A stretch of DNA of 44,584 nt, taken from positions 1 to 44,584 of the IMG/VR virus record IMGVR_UViG_3300047409_000416; one strand, written 5' to 3'. The DNA is from a virus. The notes beneath the pieces are model-generated. The model was not told where the DNA came from, made no database searches, and saw only the letters and a program-made list of their open reading frames with translations. Of this stretch, positions 23,052 to 30,742 are shown piece after piece. Position numbers and translations under genes: made by a program. Position 1 is the first letter of the stretch. Each line of letters opens with the position of its first letter.

Positions 23052-24098
23052 TTATCGGCCTGCTTGTGCTGCGAACTCGGTGTCGAGCGCTTCTTGCGTG
23101 AGGCCCGGCATCAGAAGGCGCGACCGGGGTGTCTCCGCTTGGCTGGGCGAGTTCGATCTGGACGATACCAGGCCTTTTGCGCGCTCGTCGGCCGCCTCCT
23201 GGCGCTTGCGCTGCTTCACTTCGGCCTGCGCGTCGTTCACCGTCGCGGTCGAGGCCCGTGCGATCTCGTAGAGACCGATCAGTCCGCGCATCGCCTCCTC
23301 CGGGTCGGAGGAGCGCGACTCCTGCACGAGCGGGTGGCCCTCGCCGAGCTTCCCCACCACGTCGGTCATCTGCGCGTAGTAGGCGCGCATCTCGGGCATC
23401 GCCCCGTCGAGCGCTTCGAGCACCTGGTCGGTCGAGACGACCGGGGGAGCGTTGGCCGCCTGGTAAGCCTCGACCTCGCGCTCGTTCACCCACTGGCCGA
23501 CCTGGAGCGCGTCGAAGGGGGAGGAGACCGCCCACTCGCGGCAGACGGCGCGGGCAAGCTCGAACTCGCCCTGGTTGGCGGCCTGTTGCACGAACGCGGC
23601 CGGGTTGACCGAGCCTGCGGCGCCCTCGACCCATTCGCGCTGTTGCTCGTTCAGCGGCGCGCCCATCCCGGTCGCGACCGTCTGCGCCTCGACGAGCGCG
23701 GCGCGCAGCTGCGCAGCCTCCTCGTTCGCCCTCGTCAGGTCGCGCGCCTGGCGCCCGAGGAGCCGCGAAAGTTCCGCGGCCCCCTTGAGTGCCTTCTCGG
23801 GATCGTTGCCGTACTTCGAGAGGAACGCCCGAACCTCGGGGTCGGCCCCGGCCTCTACCTCGGCAGCCTCGTCGCCCTCATCGCTCTCCTCTTCGTCTTC
23901 GTCTTCACCCTCCTCGGGCTCCTCTCCTTCGTCGGGCTCAGCCTCGGGCCCGGCCGGAACCTCCTCGCCCTCCTCCGGCTGCTCAGGCTCGGGGGCTGGC
24001 GGCTCGACCTCGGTGACGGCGGTCTCGCTCGGGAGGCTCTCTGCCTCCCAGGCGGGATCGTCGAGCAGAACCGAAGCAGGGTTGATCTCAGGCGGCAT
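23052..24098 (-). CDS. Capsid scaffold protein
   Basis: 348 aa. The first 90 residues are extremely acidic and Pro-rich (EDEDEEESDEGDEAAEVEAG); the middle is helical and coiled-coil-like (ARDLTRANEEAAQLRAALVE), and the C-terminus is basic (AEVKQRKRQEAADERAKGL). This acidic-coil-basic layout directly upstream of the capsid gene is typical of scaffolds that template procapsid assembly. Overlaps the upstream gene by 11 nt. Confidence 0.84.
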   Translation of the reverse strand: MPPEINPASVLLDDPAWEAESLPSETAVTEVEPPAPEPEQPEEGEEVPAGPEAEPDEGEEPEEGEDEDEEESDEGDEAAEVEAGADPEVRAFLSKYGNDPEKALKGAAELSRLLGRQARDLTRANEEAAQLRAALVEAQTVATGMGAPLNEQQREWVEGAAGSVNPAAFVQQAANQGEFELARAVCREWAVSSPFDALQVGQWVNEREVEAYQAANAPPVVSTDQVLEALDGAMPEMRAYYAQMTDVVGKLGEGHPLVQESRSSDPEEAMRGLIGLYEIARASTATVNDAQAEVKQRKRQEAADERAKGLVSSRSNSPSQAETPRSRLLMPGLTQEALDTEFAAQAGR

Positions 24099-24444
24099 CG
24101 CTCTCCTCCATGGTTGTGATTCCGTGTGTCTTGAGGAACCGCTCCAGGGCTCCCTCGGCCTGCTCGGGTGCGGCCGCGAACCACCGCATCCCCGCCGCGA
24201 AGCCGCGAAGATACGCCTGCTTCTCGGGCGACAGATAGACGTCTTCGGGACCGCGCAAGATCGAGCGTGCGATCGTCTTCTCGATGTAGGCCTGCCGCTT
24301 CTCGACCTCGGCGATCAGGGCCGCCCAGGAGTGGTGCTGAGTGAGCGCGGTCAGGTTCGACTGGCGGACGCGGAGATCGCGGGTCTGCGCCTCACTCAGG
24401 CGACTACGCTGGCGCACCGCCACCACCACCGTTATTCGGGCCAC
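24088..24444 (-). CDS. Small head-region protein
   Basis: 118 aa at the widest start; several GTG codons (24444 to 24417) could be used, and the first 41 nt overlap the end of the portal gene. Helical: SWAALIAEVEKRQAYIEKTI, then SPEKQAYLRGFAAGMRWF. Small proteins of this kind sit between portal and scaffold in many podoviruses without known function. Confidence 0.65.
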   Translation of the reverse strand: MARITVVVAVRQRSRLSEAQTRDLRVRQSNLTALTQHHSWAALIAEVEKRQAYIEKTIARSILRGPEDVYLSPEKQAYLRGFAAGMRWFAAAPEQAEGALERFLKTHGITTMEESDAA

Positions 24445-26392
24445 CCTGCATCGAGAGCATCCGCGACATCGCCGCCTCCGGCGAGGAGGTGACGGCGTTG
24501 GACGGTGAGAGCGGGCCCGCGGCTGCCTGCGGATTCGTCATCCCGGCGCCGGGCGGCCCCGACGTCGGCGGCATCCCCGCAGGGGGTCCCGTGCCTGGCG
24601 GCGGCGGCTGCGGAGTTGTCGGCTGGCCGGGGGCCGCCGTCGGCGTACCGGGATGAAGGAAGTACGTCTCTTTGTCGAGGACGTCGTAGGCGTCGAGCGT
24701 CTTCTCCATGAACGCCTTGAGGTTCAACGGGGCGCCCGACTGCGCGAACACCGGGGCCGCCTGCACCGCCATCTGCATCAACGACTGCGCTTCGGCGCGG
24801 CGTTCCTGCCGCATCAGCGAGTCGCTCGTGACGTCGATCATGACGTCGTAGTCGCCCTGAATGTCGAGCGGCGTGATCGTCTTGTAGGCGTGCGCGCCCG
24901 GCACCCCGAGGATGCGGACGACGCGATCCTCGCGGAGGTACTGCTGGTACAGCTGGAGGAACTGCTTGCCGAGCTTCGCGTACGCCCAGAGGTAATGCTG
25001 TTTCCGGGCCTGAATGATCCGCTGCGCGATCGTGGTGATGATCGAGACGCCCGTCGCCGTCTGCTGGTCGATCGTCGAGGAGTCGGCGCCCGAGGCGTAC
25101 GGGAGCCCGCCCATGATGTTCTGGAGGTCGCCCTTGAGAAGCTCCTCGGCCTGCAAGGTGATCGAGGCCACCGTCGGGTCGATCTTGAGCGTGTCCACCT
25201 GGCCGGGGTCCTCGACGAACCACTGAGCGTTGGGCGCCCACTCGAACGCCTCGGGATCATCGACGTCGGAGCGGATCAGAGTGATGAGGTTCGCGAGCAT
25301 CCGCACCACGTCGAGCCGCTGGTTCTGGAGCGTCCACAGCATCTCCTGTAGCTGCGCCAGCGCCTCCACCACCGAGAGCCCTTGCACCTGGAAGGCGTCG
25401 GGCATCGAGGAGCAGACGACGAACGGCATCCGCCCGTTCCAGAGCGGGTTCTTGCGATCTTGGAGCAGCACCGTCCGGTTCGCGACCGTGATGACCCGCT
25501 CCGGCGTCCAGTATTCGAGCACCTCGATCAGGTTGCGGGTGCGGTCCTGGTTGCGGAGCCGCATCTCGCGGCTCGTCAGGTCGGTCGAGACCGCGCCCGG
25601 CGAGGAGCCCGGCGTCTTGTTCTTGAGTTTCTCGACGTTCTTGTACTGGCCCGCGTCCTGCATCCGCTTGAGCGCGTCGTAGGACTCCCAGGTGCGGTGG
25701 ATCAGGAACTCGGCGCTCTCGACGTCCGCGGCCGACCAGGGCCAGAAGAAGTCTCGGACATCGACGACCTCCGAGCAGGCGTCATCCCAGACAAGGGCGT
25801 CCTCGACCTCGACAGGCTCGTGAGTTTGGATCGTGGCGACGGTCGCACCGAAGTCGTCGGAGACCACGAGCGCAGACGGCGCCAGCTTCGTCACCGTGCG
25901 CCGCTCGGTGCGCCAGCGGCTCTTGAGCACGCTGATCCCCGCGATCATGTCCTGTTGCATGAAGTCGCGCTGCTTGGCCGCGAACTCATCGCGGTCGAGC
26001 GCGTAGCGGAGCGTGTCGGAGACCGCATCGACAGCGCTCATCCGGTGGATAACCTCCTCCAGCGGCTCCTCCGGTTTCGGGCGCGGCTTCACGTCGAAGC
26101 GCGGGCTCGGCTCCAGCATCGTCGCCAGCATCCCTTCGCACGTCTGGAGCACGTACGGCGTCGTGATCTCGCTGCGCCAGTCCTCGTCATCGGGGAGATG
26201 GGCCTCGTCCTTCCCCCCGCTCGTCGGCTCGCTCTGCGCCAGGCCACGGTAGGCGAGGTAGCGCTTCTCGACCTTACGGATGAAGGAGTCGTGGTAGGAG
26301 CGCTCGCACTCCTCGACCGCGCGCCGGACGAGGGTTACCGCGTCGGCCGCCTGCTCCTGGCTGTAAGGGATGGTCTCGGTGGCCTGCGCCAC
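24404..26392 (-). CDS. Portal protein
   Basis: 662 aa. Recognised by order and features of P22/SU10-like portals: an N-terminal tyrosine-rich helix (HDSFIRKVEKRYLAYRGLAQ), DWRSEITTPYVLQTCEGMLA with MLEPSPRFDVKPRP, a central RMPFVVCSSMPDAFQVQGLS wing, SVVEALAQLQEMLWTLQNQR and SGADSSTIDQQTATGVS. The C-terminal 70 residues are Pro/Gly-rich and disordered. Forms the dodecameric vertex through which DNA is packaged and connects to the adaptor. Confidence 0.93.
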   Translation of the reverse strand: MAQATETIPYSQEQAADAVTLVRRAVEECERSYHDSFIRKVEKRYLAYRGLAQSEPTSGGKDEAHLPDDEDWRSEITTPYVLQTCEGMLATMLEPSPRFDVKPRPKPEEPLEEVIHRMSAVDAVSDTLRYALDRDEFAAKQRDFMQQDMIAGISVLKSRWRTERRTVTKLAPSALVVSDDFGATVATIQTHEPVEVEDALVWDDACSEVVDVRDFFWPWSAADVESAEFLIHRTWESYDALKRMQDAGQYKNVEKLKNKTPGSSPGAVSTDLTSREMRLRNQDRTRNLIEVLEYWTPERVITVANRTVLLQDRKNPLWNGRMPFVVCSSMPDAFQVQGLSVVEALAQLQEMLWTLQNQRLDVVRMLANLITLIRSDVDDPEAFEWAPNAQWFVEDPGQVDTLKIDPTVASITLQAEELLKGDLQNIMGGLPYASGADSSTIDQQTATGVSIITTIAQRIIQARKQHYLWAYAKLGKQFLQLYQQYLREDRVVRILGVPGAHAYKTITPLDIQGDYDVMIDVTSDSLMRQERRAEAQSLMQMAVQAAPVFAQSGAPLNLKAFMEKTLDAYDVLDKETYFLHPGTPTAAPGQPTTPQPPPPGTGPPAGMPPTSGPPGAGMTNPQAAAGPLSPSNAVTSSPEAAMSRMLSMQGGPNNGGGGGAPA

Positions 26393-26752
26393 TCAGGGGC
26401 CCCCTGGCCCTGGGCCCGGCTGCCCGATCGAGGTTGAGCCGGAAAGGGCGCGGCTCAGACTTTTCGCGTCCCCGGAGGCGACTGACTTCTGATGCGACCC
26501 TTTGAGCCCGAGCACGATCTGGAGCGCCCGGCCCGCGACGGCCCGGTCTTGGTCGTCGGGGTCCATGCGGATGAACTGGTGCAGAGCCTCCTCGGCGACG
26601 TCGAGGGCCTCCATCGAGTTCTCGAACATGTCACCACCACCACCGCCTTGAGAATCGTCGGGAGGGCCGCCGTCGTCGGGCGGGCCCGCGTCGGGCGGGC
26701 CGGGAGGGGGGCCGCCGCCGTGAATCGCGGCGGCCAAATCCATCATTGACAC
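26393..26752 (-). CDS. Small protein between terminase and portal
   Basis: 119 aa from GTG at 26752, chosen because AAAGGAG lies 8 nt upstream, inside the terminase stop region. The N-terminal third is Pro/Gly/Asp-rich and disordered; a helical part follows (SMEALDVAEEALHQFIRMD), then a C-terminal GQPGPGPGGP. The linear order terminase, small protein, portal is common. Function unknown. It abuts the portal gene. Confidence 0.65.
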   Translation of the reverse strand: MSMMDLAAAIHGGGPPPGPPDAGPPDDGGPPDDSQGGGGGDMFENSMEALDVAEEALHQFIRMDPDDQDRAVAGRALQIVLGLKGSHQKSVASGDAKSLSRALSGSTSIGQPGPGPGGP

Positions 26753-26756
26753 GAGA

Positions 26757-28406
26757 TCAACTCCTTTCCCAGCTGTAGCGGTGAGGCTTGCTCCGGCGCG
26801 CACGCACGTCCCGGCGCGCCCGCTTCGGGTGGACGCCGTACAGGCGGTAAAGCTCCAGCCCGATCCCGAACGCCATTACCCGGTCGTCGTTGGAGCCGTC
26901 CTGGGCGCGCGGGCTCGGGAGACTTTTCTGGCGCACGAAGGTTCGGCACTCAGCGAGCAGCGTCGAGGGCATCGCCGGGATCGTCTTCTCACGGATCGCC
27001 TGCTCGATCTGGTTCACGATCAGCGGGCGCGTCTTCGTGTTCATCGGAAAGCCGTAGTTCTTCATCTGGTGGGAGTCGGAGCGGTCGCCGATCGTGTGCC
27101 GGTACAGCTTTGGGTAGTGCGGCCTCCCCTTGCGCCCGTCGCGGAGCGCGATGACGACGGGCTCGCCGTAGCCGCCGCCCATCTCGACCGCGATCCTGGC
27201 GGTGCCGTACCAGCGGCCGAGGTAGTGCAGCTGCTCGGCGTACTCGTCGGCGTCGAGCTTGCCGTGAAGCTCGGCCGCGATCGACATCGCGCTCAGGTCG
27301 ATGACGTACGCGCAGCTGTAGTCGAACCCTCTTCCGGTCGCGACGTCGGCGGCGATCGCGTAGTCGTGCTCGGGCTCGGGCTTCGCGTACACCCTCACCC
27401 ACCCGCGTTCCTGCCAGACGATCTTCGCCCTGGCGCCGGACTCGTTCACGAAGAAGCGCATCCGGCCCTCCTCGCCGAGGAGCCGCTCCGGCTCCCCGTA
27501 CCACGCCAAGGCTTCGAGGTCGAACCAGCATTGGCCGGTGAGGATGAACGCCTCTTCCGGGTTGCGCGGGAACTGCTCGCCGCGGTCGGCCGCGGGGAGA
27601 GCCCGAGCGTTCTTTGCGTACCAGGCTTCGTCACGGTCGGGGTGCAAGTCCCAGGGGAGGAACCGCGCCTCGATCCCGTACTCCTCATGGTTGACCCAGA
27701 GATGGTGAAAGAAGTTGCCTTCGCCGGTCTGCTCGTTCGAGACGCCGTTGCCGGTCGAGATGACGACGATTTGCCCGCCGTTATCCGCGGTCGGAAAGAC
27801 CGCTTTCCACGATTCGCGTGCGTATTCGTGGCGCGCGTATTCGTCGAGCAATACGATCGTGGCGGTCTCACCATGCCCCGCCCGTCTCGTGGAGGGCAGC
27901 CCCACCACCGAGGAGATTCTCCCGTCCGGGTGAGTCAACTCGATCAGCGTCGAGGGCCGCGCGCCGCGGGTCGGCTTCGTGACCTCGGCCTCGAAGCGGA
28001 GATGCTCGGGCAGCGACGAGAACATGTCGAAGATGCGGTTGACGACCTTGATCGCCTCGTCCTCGTTGATCGACACGATCAGCGCCCGCGTGCCCGGCAT
28101 CGTCAGGAGCTTCCAGAGCGCGTACCCCGCGGCGAGCCAGGTGATCCCGATCTGCCTTGCCTTGAGCACGAGGCTCAGCGGGTGCTCGCGCCAGTCGTCC
28201 AGAACCTCGCGCTGCCAGTACCAGCCCGCGTTCTCGTCGTTCAGGGTGAAGGTGAAACGCTCCCCCGTTTTCGGGTCGATACAGGTGACGTGATCGAGTA
28301 GCCCGGCCGGATGCTCCAGCGCGGCGGCGCGCTCATTGAGGCGGCGCGCGTACTCCTTCTTGAACGCGGCCAGGCCGGGTTCGACCGGCGCGATCGTAGT
28401 TGCCAC
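26757..28406 (-). CDS. terL: Terminase large subunit
   Basis: 549 aa, GTG start behind GGGAGG. Packages DNA into the head using ATP and cuts it. ATPase part: Walker A-like KARQIGIT (about 82-89), Walker B LLDE (186-189) followed by a coupling motif (VVISTGNG, about 214-221). Nuclease part: IAADVATG with D354, and DDRVMAFGIGLELY near residue 515 as the last acidic site of an RNase H-like fold. First gene of the continuous late head block. Confidence 0.95.
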   Translation of the reverse strand: MATTIAPVEPGLAAFKKEYARRLNERAAALEHPAGLLDHVTCIDPKTGERFTFTLNDENAGWYWQREVLDDWREHPLSLVLKARQIGITWLAAGYALWKLLTMPGTRALIVSINEDEAIKVVNRIFDMFSSLPEHLRFEAEVTKPTRGARPSTLIELTHPDGRISSVVGLPSTRRAGHGETATIVLLDEYARHEYARESWKAVFPTADNGGQIVVISTGNGVSNEQTGEGNFFHHLWVNHEEYGIEARFLPWDLHPDRDEAWYAKNARALPAADRGEQFPRNPEEAFILTGQCWFDLEALAWYGEPERLLGEEGRMRFFVNESGARAKIVWQERGWVRVYAKPEPEHDYAIAADVATGRGFDYSCAYVIDLSAMSIAAELHGKLDADEYAEQLHYLGRWYGTARIAVEMGGGYGEPVVIALRDGRKGRPHYPKLYRHTIGDRSDSHQMKNYGFPMNTKTRPLIVNQIEQAIREKTIPAMPSTLLAECRTFVRQKSLPSPRAQDGSNDDRVMAFGIGLELYRLYGVHPKRARRDVRARRSKPHRYSWERS

Positions 28407-28573
28407 CGAAGGCGACCTCCCGAAGATTTTACATTGGCTCAGGCAAATCGTTTGCGCGACAGGCCCGCCCGCAAATGAGCTGTTTTTCTGTCGCCATCGC
28501 AGAGAACGCTCGCACCGATCCGGTAAAATGTGTTGGCACGATTGGAACTGTCACTCACGCAAAGGAGTCACAT
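28407..28573. promoter_or_regulatory. Divergent AT-rich regulatory region (putative promoters)
   Basis: 167 nt between the terminase gene (minus) and a small plus-strand gene. Unusually AT-rich for this genome. TAAAAT occurs on the plus strand at about 28523 (GGTAAAATGTG) and again on the minus strand near 28425 (ATGTAAAATC), possible -10 boxes pointing outward on both sides. No good -35 boxes are visible, so promoters are only suggested. Confidence 0.35.
28547..28567 (+). promoter_or_regulatory. Start-associated element without hairpin
   Basis: ACTGTCACTCACGCAAAGGAG before ATG at 28574: the GTCACTCAC motif and a Shine-Dalgarno, but no hairpin upstream. An isolated copy inside the late block. 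Confidence 0.65.
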
Positions 28574-28780
28574 ATGCCCGGCCCGTTCACCGTCGTCACG
28601 TTCACGGACGCAGACGGCGACGAGTTCCCTATCACCCTGATCGGCCACTACGAGACCATGCTCGACGCGATCAGAGACGCCAACGGCGTCCTCACGAAGG
28701 CGATCATGGACGGCCAGCTTCGGCCGAAGAAGCCCATCACGATCGAGGGCGGACCGTTCGAGTGGGGAGGGGGCGCGTGA
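28574..28780 (+). CDS. Small hypothetical protein
   Basis: 68 aa on the plus strand within the minus-strand late block. ATG chosen for the adjacent AAAGGAG and GTCACTCAC element. MPGPFTVVTFTDADGDEFP then HYETMLDAIRDANGVLTKAI; a strand-helix pattern of unknown family. Stop overlaps the next gene's start (GTGA). Probably expressed early, since it carries the early-gene start element. Confidence 0.65.
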   Translation: MPGPFTVVTFTDADGDEFPITLIGHYETMLDAIRDANGVLTKAIMDGQLRPKKPITIEGGPFEWGGGA

Positions 28781-28941
28781 GCGCCTCCTCCAACGCGCTC
28801 GAAGAGGCCGCCCGCTACGCCTGGCGCGTCTGGGGCGGGTGGGCGAAATACACGCGCTGCGCGAAATGCGCGGAGATGCGCCACTGTCGCTCGCGCGGCG
28901 GGCGGCGCTTCCTCTGCCTCGACTGCTTCGACCAGCGCTAA
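28777..28941 (+). CDS. Small zinc-ribbon protein
   Basis: 54 aa, GTG start overlapping the upstream TGA, with GGGGAGGGGGCGC before it. Two cysteine pairs (RCAKCAEM and LCLDC) form a probable zinc ribbon; basic middle (RSRGGRR). Its stop overlaps the stop of the convergent gene 28938-29090. Possibly a nucleic-acid-binding or protein-binding accessory factor. Confidence 0.65.
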   Translation: MSASSNALEEAARYAWRVWGGWAKYTRCAKCAEMRHCRSRGGRRFLCLDCFDQR

Positions 28942-29090
28942 GACGCCTCGTGCCAGGTGTTGCCGCCGCGGTTCGGGACGACGCGAAGCTCGTTCCCGTC
29001 GGCCTGGATCGAGGCGGTCTTGCCCGTGACGATCTCGGTGTCCCAGCCGAGCACAACCACCTTGCGGACGTCCTTCGCGACAACTGTCAT
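28938..29090 (-). CDS. 50-aa hypothetical protein
   Basis: ATG at 29090 with AAGGAGAACGC upstream. Translates to a strand-rich basic protein (MTVVAKDVRKVVVLGWDTEI, then TASIQADGNELRVVPNRGGN). Stops on the opposite strand to the 28777-28941 gene with the two stop codons overlapping. Function unknown; good ribosome-binding site and full use of the gap support it. Confidence 0.6.
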   Translation of the reverse strand: MTVVAKDVRKVVVLGWDTEIVTGKTASIQADGNELRVVPNRGGNTWHEAS

Positions 29091-29106
29091 GCGTTCTCCT
29101 TCTGGT

Positions 29107-29607
29107 TTAGGGCTGGCACGACCACGGGCCCCAGCTGAAACCCGAGTCGGCGAAATAGCGGAACGCGGCCTCGGCCTGCGTCCACGGGTCGGAGCCGTGC
29201 CCGTACTTCCTGCGGGCCGTGTCGCCCATCTGGAAGAGGCCGAGGTACTGGCCGTTCTGGGCGGTCGGCCGGAGCCGCGACTCGCACCACGCGACCCGCA
29301 AAGCCTGGGAGCAGTAGGGCCCGAAGACCCCGCAAATCACGCGCTCGACGCTCGACGGGGCGGCGCGGGCGCCCCGCGCGTTACTGGCGGCGAGGGCGAG
29401 AGTGAGGAGGTAGAGACCAACAAGGATATGAGCGGCATAGCGGATCGCTCCCTCTCCTTTGTTCGCTGACGAGGCCTCGCCCGTAAGAAACAGGGCGGCA
29501 TCGGGTGACTGGCGAACCAACCCCGGAGTCAGGGCGGGCCGTAGAAACAGAGAAGGCCCCGAAGGGCCCTCTCTGGAGATTGCGGGGTTAGTCACGTCCC
29601 GCCCCAC
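29107..29607 (-). CDS. Transglycosylase/lysozyme-like secreted protein
   Basis: Up to 166 aa; the true start is uncertain. A terminator hairpin (29549-29574) lies inside the extended frame, so a start downstream of it (for example TTG at 29520) is more likely. A hydrophobic segment (AAHILVGLYLLTLALAASNA) looks like a signal peptide or anchor. The C-terminal 80 residues resemble transglycosylase-like domains: VAWCESRLRPTAQNGQYLGL with the probable catalytic Glu of WCESRL, then FQM and EAAFRYFADSGFSWGPWSC. It would cut cell-wall glycan, perhaps during lysis. Confidence 0.68.
   Translation of the reverse strand: MGRDVTNPAISREGPSGPSLFLRPALTPGLVRQSPDAALFLTGEASSANKGEGAIRYAAHILVGLYLLTLALAASNARGARAAPSSVERVICGVFGPYCSQALRVAWCESRLRPTAQNGQYLGLFQMGDTARRKYGHGSDPWTQAEAAFRYFADSGFSWGPWSCQP
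29542..29574 (-). terminator. Minus-strand terminator downstream of tRNA
   Basis: AGAGAAGGCCC-CGAA-GGGCCCTCTCT (plus-strand view, one mismatch) followed on the minus strand by GTTTCT. Same loop and core as the 4799-4827 terminator. Would end the transcript carrying the fibre, membrane protein, DUF6496 and tRNA genes. Confidence 0.6.
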
Positions 29608-29707
29608 CTGATAAGCCCTCTCAGGCTAGCAGATGGTGATATCAGCGGAGGGCGACGGAATCGAACCGTAACCGGGGACTAGCCGGTCGCCACACTTATC
29701 AGGTGGG
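29603..29707. repeat. 13-bp inverted repeat spanning the tRNA 3' part
   Basis: CCCACCTGATAAG at 29603-29615 and its exact reverse complement at 29695-29707. The right copy is the tRNA anticodon arm (loop CTGATAA). The left copy lies just beyond the tRNA 3' end. Confidence 0.75.
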
Positions 29708-29735
29708 CCTCGCAACCCAGGCGAGATCACCCTCC
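29646..29735 (-). tRNA. tRNA with GAT anticodon loop and long variable arm (Ile-like)
   Basis: About 90 nt. Acceptor GGAGGGT/GCCCTCC with discriminator G; D-stem CTCGC/GCGAG with a GG-containing loop; anticodon arm CCCAC-CTGATAA-GTGTG with one mismatch, giving GAT in the loop CTGATAA typical of tRNA-Ile; T-arm ACGG-TTCGATT-CCGT. Between anticodon arm and T-arm lies a hairpin ACCGG/CCGGT, a long variable arm normally seen in Ser, Leu or Tyr tRNAs. No encoded CCA. The combination is unusual, so identity is uncertain. Sits between the DUF6496 gene and a terminator. Confidence 0.68.
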
Positions 29736-29772
29736 GCTGCTCACATGATACGCGATCGGTCGGACGACTCCT

Positions 29773-29964
29773 CTACCGCTTGCGGGCCTTCTTCTTCTTC
29801 GCCTGGCCCGACTGGCTCAGCCCGATCGCGACCGCCTGCTTCGGGTTCTTCACGAGCGGGCCCTTCTTCGAACCCGAGTGGAGCGACCCGGCTTTGAACT
29901 CGTCCATCACCGTCTTCATCTTCGCCTTCTGCGCCCGTCGCGTGGTCGGCTTCTTGGCAGCCAT
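29773..29964 (-). CDS. DUF6496-like small basic protein
   Basis: 63 aa from the ATG at 29964, whose first bases overlap the upstream gene's stop (TGATG). Strong match to the DUF6496 pattern: KMKTVMDEFKAGSLHSGSKK then GPLVKNPKQAVAIGLSQSGQ and a Lys/Arg tail (AKKKKARKR). Small proteins of this kind are common in bacteria and phages; function unknown, likely nucleic-acid-binding by charge. Confidence 0.8.
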   Translation of the reverse strand: MAAKKPTTRRAQKAKMKTVMDEFKAGSLHSGSKKGPLVKNPKQAVAIGLSQSGQAKKKKARKR

Positions 29965-30059
29965 CAGTGGAGCCAGTTGAAGCCGAAGAGGAGGAGCAGG
30001 ATGAAGCAGACAGCGATCACGAACACCCAGAACGTTGACTGAGCTAGGAACGGCGGCAT
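29964..30059 (-). CDS. 31-aa membrane microprotein
   Basis: ATG at 30059 with AAGGGAGGGAG-type site upstream; TGA overlaps the next gene's ATG. MPPFLAQSTFWVFVIAVCFI leads into LLLLFGFNWLH: one hydrophobic helix from residue about 9 to 28. It lies in the fibre/tRNA transcript. A lysis or envelope role is possible but not shown. Confidence 0.6.
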   Translation of the reverse strand: MPPFLAQSTFWVFVIAVCFILLLLFGFNWLH

Positions 30060-30076
30060 CGAGGCTCCCTTCCCTT

Positions 30077-30673
30077 TTAGGTTCCGATGAACAGCAGAGT
30101 CCAGTAGTCACCTATGTCGGAGGTCACGTTCGTTCCAGCCGAGAAGTTAACGCTATGCGCCCCGGCCGCAAGATTGGTGAGACGCTTCGCCCCTGGAACG
30201 AGCATGTGCCGTCCGCCCCCAGCGCCGTCTCGATAACTAGCGGCATAAGAAATAGAGCCACCATCGATGTTGAAGCCCACCAAAATCTGTCCCGGCACAT
30301 TGGCAAAACAGCTTCCCCAGCACATCAGGTACCCGTCGATGATGGCGCGGGGAAGGGTGACGTTGAGAGTGAACGGAAACGCGCCGGGGGACTGGATCGG
30401 CCCAGCGTTCGGAATGTAAGGCGTGACAAGGCCACTGATGTCAGCTGACGCGATCGCGCTCCACACCGCCGCCCCGCCCTGGCCTTTCAACCACTGACCG
30501 TTGACGACCGGGGGTATGCCGGTGGGATACGCGGGCAGCTGCGCCACCGGGACCTTCCCGGTCGCGTCGAGCGAAGCGTAGCCGCTCGCGGCCGCCTTCT
30601 CCGATTTCGCCTGGAGCGCGTTCAGGTGCGCCGCGTCAAGCGGAGTCACACCGTCAACGAACGTGGACGACAT
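30077..30673 (-). CDS. Tail fibre/appendage protein
   Basis: 198 aa. The N-terminal STFVDGVTPLDAAHLNALQA is a variant of the attachment motif of two other fibre genes. It is followed by GYASLDATGKVPVAQLPAYP, a typical phage fibre linker, and a C-terminal strand-rich domain (TLPRAIIDGYLMCWGSCFAN; AGAHSVNFSAGTNVTSDIG). Probably a receptor-binding fibre. First gene of the late transcript at this end. Confidence 0.8.
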   Translation of the reverse strand: MSSTFVDGVTPLDAAHLNALQAKSEKAAASGYASLDATGKVPVAQLPAYPTGIPPVVNGQWLKGQGGAAVWSAIASADISGLVTPYIPNAGPIQSPGAFPFTLNVTLPRAIIDGYLMCWGSCFANVPGQILVGFNIDGGSISYAASYRDGAGGGRHMLVPGAKRLTNLAAGAHSVNFSAGTNVTSDIGDYWTLLFIGT

Positions 30674-30683
30674 CCGAACCTCC

Positions 30684-30689
30684 TACAAT
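30684..30689 (+). promoter_or_regulatory. Putative -10 box in divergent gap
   Basis: TACAAT in the 69-nt gap between divergent genes 30077-30673 and 30743-31174. Good match to a -10 hexamer, but no convincing -35 upstream. Confidence 0.25.
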
Positions 30690-30742
30690 GCGGGCGGGTG
30701 GGGCGAGCACGTTCAACCGACGAGAACGAAGGAGCCCTAGAA

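Noticed and set aside
26781-28301. A 506-codon plus-strand frame across the terminase gene
   Set aside because: Shadow of the terminase; composition not protein-like.
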